From Firmicutes bacterium OM04-13BH (lineage in GTDB: Bacteria > Bacillota > Clostridia > Lachnospirales > Lachnospiraceae): a stretch of 64,000 nt of DNA. Below, in pieces: positions 59,973-64,000 of the stretch (its first letter is position 1; every line of letters starts with the position of its first letter). Made by a program: the position numbers and the translations under genes. Location: assembly GCA_003481745.1 (NCBI GenBank), contig QULP01000007.1, forward strand, positions 356 to 64,355. Reading direction: 5' to 3'. A model generated the notes under the pieces. It ran no database searches, was not told where the DNA came from, and worked only from the letters and a program-made list of their open reading frames with translations.

Positions 59973-62900
59973 ATGCAGGCACTTTTGCAGCCACTTTCAA
60001 AACTTGGTGAATACGAAGAAATTAAAAACAGAATAGAGAAAAATCGTGGAATTTTACAGCTTGCCGGATGTATTGATTCGCAAAAAGCGCATGTCATTTA
60101 CGGACTGGGGCAGGAAAAGAAGAACCGTCTTGTCATTGCGGAAAATGAATTAAAAGCAAAAGAGTTGTACGAAGATTTGAAATTTTACTATCCGGATGTT
60201 TTTTATTATCCGGCGAGGGATTTAATTTTCTTTGAAGCAGATATTCATGGAAATCTGCTTACAAAACAGCGGATGCAGGTAATTGCAGCACTTTTGGAGA
60301 AAAAGAGTGTGACGGTGGTGACAAGCATCAGTGGCTGTATGGATTATCTTCTTCCGATTTCCGTACTTAAAAAGCATGTCCTGCATTTTAAAAATGACAG
60401 TGTGCTTGATACCGAAGCACTCAAAAAAGATTTGATTAATATGGGATTTGAGTACAATGCGCAGGCGGAGACCCCGGGACAGTTTGCCATGCGTGGTGGA
60501 ATTGTGGACATCTTTCTTTTAACCGAGGAAAATCCGGTGAGAATCGAGATGTGGGGCGATGAGATTGATTCTATCCGCAGTTTTGATGCCGAAAGTCAGC
60601 GTTCCATTGAAAATCTGGACGAGATTACCATTTATCCGGCAGAAGAGATGATACTTGATGATTCGGTTTTGGAAAAAGGTCTGATATCCATTGAAAAAGA
60701 GCGGGATAAGACGATACAGGCATTTCGGGATGCCTTTTTGCCGGAAGAAGCCGGACGTATCAAAAATATGGTAAATGAAGCAGTCAGCGCAATGCGGGAA
60801 TTTCATGATTTTTCATCAGCAGAACATTTTATCCGATATTTTTATAAAGAACCGGTCACTTTTTTAGACTATTTTGAGGAGGAGGATACACTCCTTTTTT
60901 TAGACGAAACAAATCATCTTTTAGCAAGTGTGGAAGCAGTGGAAACGGAATTCCGTGAGAGCATGAAGCACCGCCTTGAAAAAGGTTATCTTCTGGCAGG
61001 ACAGACAGATTTATTATGCGGGAAAAAACTGCTGATTCATAAAATTAATCAGAAAAACGGCATTGGAATCTGTACGATGGAACAGCAGAAAGAGGACTGG
61101 CAGATAAATGATTCCTTTTATCTGACAACCAAATCGGTAAATTCGTATAATAACAGTTTTGAACTTTTAATAAAAGATTTGAAAAACTGGAAAAAACGGG
61201 GATATCAGGTGTTGCTGTTGTCCGGTTCAAGAACAAGGGCGAAACGTCTGGCACAGGATTTATTAAATGAAGGCTTGACGGCGGTTTATACGGAGGATAG
61301 AAATCGTGAAATCCATGAGGGTGAGATTGTAACGACGTATGGATATGCCAAAAGCGGATTTGAGTATCCGATGGTGCGTTTTGTTTTGATTACTGAAAGC
61401 GATATCTTCGGAAAAGAGAAGAAAAAGAAGCGAAAGAAAACAGAATACAGCGGAAAGAAAATTCAAAGTTTTTCAGAACTTTCGATTGGAGATTATGTGG
61501 TTCATGAAAATCATGGATTGGGAATTTACCGTGGGATTGAAAAAGTTACCGTAGATAAAGTAGTGAAAGATTATATTAAAATTGAATATGCGGGTAACAG
61601 CAATTTATATATTCTGGCAACTCAGTTAGATTTACTGCAAAAATATGCCGGAGCGGATGCACGTGCGCCGAAGTTAAATAAATTAGGCGGTCAGGAATGG
61701 AACAAGACCAAAACAAAGGTGCGTGGAGCAGTAAAAAATATTGCAAAAGATTTGGTTGCTCTTTATGCTGCGAGACAGGAGAAGAACGGTTACTGCTATG
61801 AACCGGATACGGTCTGGCAAAAAGAGTTTGAAGAAATGTTTCCATTTGAGGAGACGGAAGACCAGTTAGCGGCGATCGAAGCGACTAAAAAAGATATGGA
61901 AAGTAACAAGATTATGGATCGTCTGGTCTGCGGGGACGTCGGATATGGAAAGACCGAAATTGCAATTCGTGCAGCATTTAAGGCGGTTCAGGAAGATAAA
62001 CAGGTGGTCTATCTTGTTCCGACGACTATTCTTGCACAACAGCATTACAATACCTTTGTTCAGAGAATGAAAGATTTTCCGGTGCGGATTGATTTGCTTT
62101 GCCGGTTTAAGACTCCGGCAGAACAAAGAAAAACCATTGAGGATTTGAAAAAAGGGTTTGTGGATATCGTAATCGGAACGCATCGATTGTTGTCAAAAGA
62201 TGTGGTCTATAAAGATTTGGGAATGTTGATTGTGGATGAGGAACAGCGGTTTGGCGTGACTCATAAAGAAAAAATCAAAAAACTCAAAGAAAATGTGGAT
62301 GTATTGACGCTGACGGCAACACCGATTCCGAGAACCCTGCACATGAGTCTGATTGGAATCCGTGATATGAGTGTATTAGAAGAAGCGCCGATGGATCGTA
62401 TGCCGATTCAGACCTACGTAATGGAATACAACGAAGAGATGGTAAGAGAGGCGATTAACCGCGAGCTGGCAAGGGGCGGACAGGTTTATTATGTGTATAA
62501 CCGTGTCAATGATATTGATGAAATCACAAATCGGATTGCAAAATTAGTGCCGGATGCAAATGTAGCCTTTGCACACGGTCAGATGCCGGAGCATCAGTTG
62601 GAAAAAATTATGTATGGATTTATCAACGGAGAAATTGATGTGCTGGTATCCACGACAATTATCGAGACTGGTCTGGATATTTCAAATGCCAATACCATGA
62701 TTATTCATGATTCTGACCGGCTTGGTTTGTCCCAGCTTTATCAGCTTCGTGGTCGTGTGGGTCGTTCAAACAGGACTTCTTATGCCTTTTTAATGTATAA
62801 AAAAGATAAGATGCTAAAAGAAGTTGCCGAGAAAAGATTGCATGCCATCCGGGAATTTACGGATCTGGGAAGCGGATTTAAGATTGCGATGCGTGATTTG

Positions 62901-63530
62901 GAAATTCGCGGTGCGGGAAATCTTCTGGGTGCAGAACAGCACGGGCATCTTGAAGCGGTTGGATATGATTTGTACTGTAAAATGCTCAACGAAGCGGTTC
63001 AGGAAGAAAGAGGAATGGAACAGGCAGAAGAGTTTGAGACTACAATTGATTTGGAGATGGATGCCTACATTCCGCCAAAATATATTCCAAATGAATATCA
63101 GAAGCTGGATATTTATAAACGGATTGCCGGAATTGAAAATGAAGAAGAATATGAAGATATGTTAGAAGAACTGATGGATCGTTTTGGAGAACCGCCGAAG
63201 GCGGTACAGAATTTGCTTGCGATTGCAAATTTAAAGGCGCTTGCACACAGGGTTTATGTAAGAGAAATTAAGCAGATCAATCAGGAAGTAAAAGTAACGA
63301 TGTTTGAACGTGGAAAGTTAAAAACGGAGGGGATTCCTGCAATTTTAGAAAAATATAAAGACCGGATGTCTGTGCGGACAGGAAAAGAATTTTATTTCCT
63401 GATTTCCCTGAAAGGAAGAAAAGCGAAAGAGTTCTATAAGGCGCTCGACCTGGTTTTGGAAATTCTCCATGAGTTTGAGGCATTATTACCAGAAAGTTCA
63501 CAAAAAATCCCTTGCTCAAAGGAACAATAA
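59973..63530 (+). CDS. mfd: Transcription-repair coupling factor
   Basis: 1185 residues. Removes stalled RNA polymerase at lesions and recruits UvrA. N-terminal UvrB-like domains, RNA polymerase interaction domain near residues 505-575 (SFSELSIGDYVVHENHGLGIYRGI), helicase domains with GDVGYGKTEIAIRAAF near residue 655, DEEQRFGV (DEEQ box) and TATPIPRTLHMSL, the TRG motif region, and the C-terminal TRCF domain. GAGGGAG precedes ATG. Confidence 0.97.
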   Translation: MQALLQPLSKLGEYEEIKNRIEKNRGILQLAGCIDSQKAHVIYGLGQEKKNRLVIAENELKAKELYEDLKFYYPDVFYYPARDLIFFEADIHGNLLTKQRMQVIAALLEKKSVTVVTSISGCMDYLLPISVLKKHVLHFKNDSVLDTEALKKDLINMGFEYNAQAETPGQFAMRGGIVDIFLLTEENPVRIEMWGDEIDSIRSFDAESQRSIENLDEITIYPAEEMILDDSVLEKGLISIEKERDKTIQAFRDAFLPEEAGRIKNMVNEAVSAMREFHDFSSAEHFIRYFYKEPVTFLDYFEEEDTLLFLDETNHLLASVEAVETEFRESMKHRLEKGYLLAGQTDLLCGKKLLIHKINQKNGIGICTMEQQKEDWQINDSFYLTTKSVNSYNNSFELLIKDLKNWKKRGYQVLLLSGSRTRAKRLAQDLLNEGLTAVYTEDRNREIHEGEIVTTYGYAKSGFEYPMVRFVLITESDIFGKEKKKKRKKTEYSGKKIQSFSELSIGDYVVHENHGLGIYRGIEKVTVDKVVKDYIKIEYAGNSNLYILATQLDLLQKYAGADARAPKLNKLGGQEWNKTKTKVRGAVKNIAKDLVALYAARQEKNGYCYEPDTVWQKEFEEMFPFEETEDQLAAIEATKKDMESNKIMDRLVCGDVGYGKTEIAIRAAFKAVQEDKQVVYLVPTTILAQQHYNTFVQRMKDFPVRIDLLCRFKTPAEQRKTIEDLKKGFVDIVIGTHRLLSKDVVYKDLGMLIVDEEQRFGVTHKEKIKKLKENVDVLTLTATPIPRTLHMSLIGIRDMSVLEEAPMDRMPIQTYVMEYNEEMVREAINRELARGGQVYYVYNRVNDIDEITNRIAKLVPDANVAFAHGQMPEHQLEKIMYGFINGEIDVLVSTTIIETGLDISNANTMIIHDSDRLGLSQLYQLRGRVGRSNRTSYAFLMYKKDKMLKEVAEKRLHAIREFTDLGSGFKIAMRDLEIRGAGNLLGAEQHGHLEAVGYDLYCKMLNEAVQEERGMEQAEEFETTIDLEMDAYIPPKYIPNEYQKLDIYKRIAGIENEEEYEDMLEELMDRFGEPPKAVQNLLAIANLKALAHRVYVREIKQINQEVKVTMFERGKLKTEGIPAILEKYKDRMSVRTGKEFYFLISLKGRKAKEFYKALDLVLEILHEFEALLPESSQKIPCSKEQ

Positions 63531-63599
63531 AGATTATACTTAACAAGTACACCAAAAGTACATCAAATATCGAATGGAAATGAAAATACGGGAGGAATT

Positions 63600-64000
63600 A
63601 TGAATAAATTAGGAAGGGTTCTTGCCTGCACGACTCTTGCGGCAACATTGACAATGACCAGTTTGACTGGATGTGGAAGTACATTAGATGGAACGAAGAC
63701 AGTAGCGACGGTTGGAAAGGAAGAAATTACAGCCGGAACAGTGAATATGATGCTTCGTATGACCCAGGCTCAGATGATGTCTTACTATTCCATGTTTGGA
63801 ACATCCACTACAGGAATGTGGGAAAATAAAGGCGATGATGGCAAAACTTATGCAGAAAGCACCAAAGACGACATTATGGATCAGCTTCATAATCTGGTAT
63901 TGTTAGAACAGCATGCAAAAGATTATGATGTAACTATCACAGATAAAGAACAGAAAGAATTAAAAGCCGCAGCAGAAAAATTTATGACAGATAATGATGC
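63600..64000 (+). CDS. PrsA/SurA-like lipoprotein (partial, runs off the right edge)
   Basis: At least 133 residues. Lipoprotein signal: basic start MNKLGRVLACTTLAATL, Cys in SLTGCGS near residue 26. It continues with TVATVGKEEITAGTVNMMLRMTQAQMM and DDIMDQLHNLVLLEQHAKDYDVTITDKEQKEL, the SurA_N-type helical domain that precedes a parvulin peptidyl-prolyl isomerase in PrsA-like foldases. The isomerase domain would lie beyond the window. GGGAGGAATT precedes ATG. Its position directly after mfd is common in Lachnospiraceae. Confidence 0.85.
   Translation, partial: MNKLGRVLACTTLAATLTMTSLTGCGSTLDGTKTVATVGKEEITAGTVNMMLRMTQAQMMSYYSMFGTSTTGMWENKGDDGKTYAESTKDDIMDQLHNLVLLEQHAKDYDVTITDKEQKELKAAAEKFMTDND

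Overview
The window reads as chromosome from a moderately low-GC, spore-forming member of the Clostridia, most likely Lachnospiraceae. The reasons are protein-level resemblance throughout, a DUF1002 secreted protein, a SpmA-type sporulation protein, strong AGGAGG ribosome sites, T-box and S-box (SAM-I) control of aminoacyl-tRNA and methionine genes, and the Bacillota-style gene order speA-like, nucleotide kinase, holB, ricT, trmN6, rsmI. I cannot name a genus from sequence alone. Most of it is core chromosome with small accessory insertions.

Layout. 0-0.25 kb: 3' end of an IS200/IS605-type transposase and its hairpin end. 0.3-4.3 kb: a small membrane ORF, a large TPR/acidic/P-loop protein and rsmA. 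4.4-8.9 kb: ROK regulator, DUF1002 protein, small alarmone synthetase, LacI-family regulator. 9.2-14.2 kb: an arabino-oligosaccharide locus (binding protein, two permeases, GH51 arabinofuranosidase); its promoter region and the lacI promoter share a perfect 12-bp palindrome. 14.3-17.7 kb: an AT-rich ABC exporter plus two-component system that looks acquired. 17.8-24.7 kb: PfoR-like membrane protein, S1 protein, GNAT, ppaC, flavin reductase, aroK, murA. 24.7-25.3 kb: a cobalamin riboswitch with its own promoter and terminator but no convincing gene. 25.3-30.1 kb: DUF2284 protein, a miniature sigma-54-like protein, metK behind a SAM-I riboswitch, and a two-component system. 30.1-34.0 kb: TPP riboswitch and thiSFGHE. 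34.1-43.9 kb: T-box-proS, the speA-like to rsmI cluster, a CapA-like protein and spmA. 44.1-51.5 kb: MATE transporter, a DapF-like racemase with a C39-like protein, an HPr-like protein, T-box-metG, tatD, tetR. 51.5-56.9 kb: glgB, a nuclease remnant, DUF488 protein, thiC behind a second TPP riboswitch, threonine aldolase. 57.0-64.0 kb: two COG0523 metal GTPases, pth, mfd and the start of a PrsA/SurA-like lipoprotein.

How the parts work together. Six cis-acting RNAs are visible: two TPP, one SAM-I, one cobalamin, and T-boxes for proS and metG. Thiamine synthesis is split over two loci, thiazole at 30 kb and pyrimidine at 55 kb, both under TPP riboswitches. The sugar locus forms a simple LacI-type circuit.

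Items most worth a second look: (1) the orphan cobalamin riboswitch transcript at 24.73-25.29 kb; (2) a 161-bp multi-hairpin repeat present twice almost identically, once inside the arms of a terminator and once supplying the stop codon of a gene, with a collapsed third copy after proS; (3) a 63-residue protein joining a sigma-54 region-I-like start to an RpoN box; (4) a GTPase fused to a DUF1980/YcgQ-like domain beside a His-rich COG0523 GTPase; (5) a small alarmone synthetase whose only good ribosome site points to an AUA start. All calls are by eye; no searches were run.
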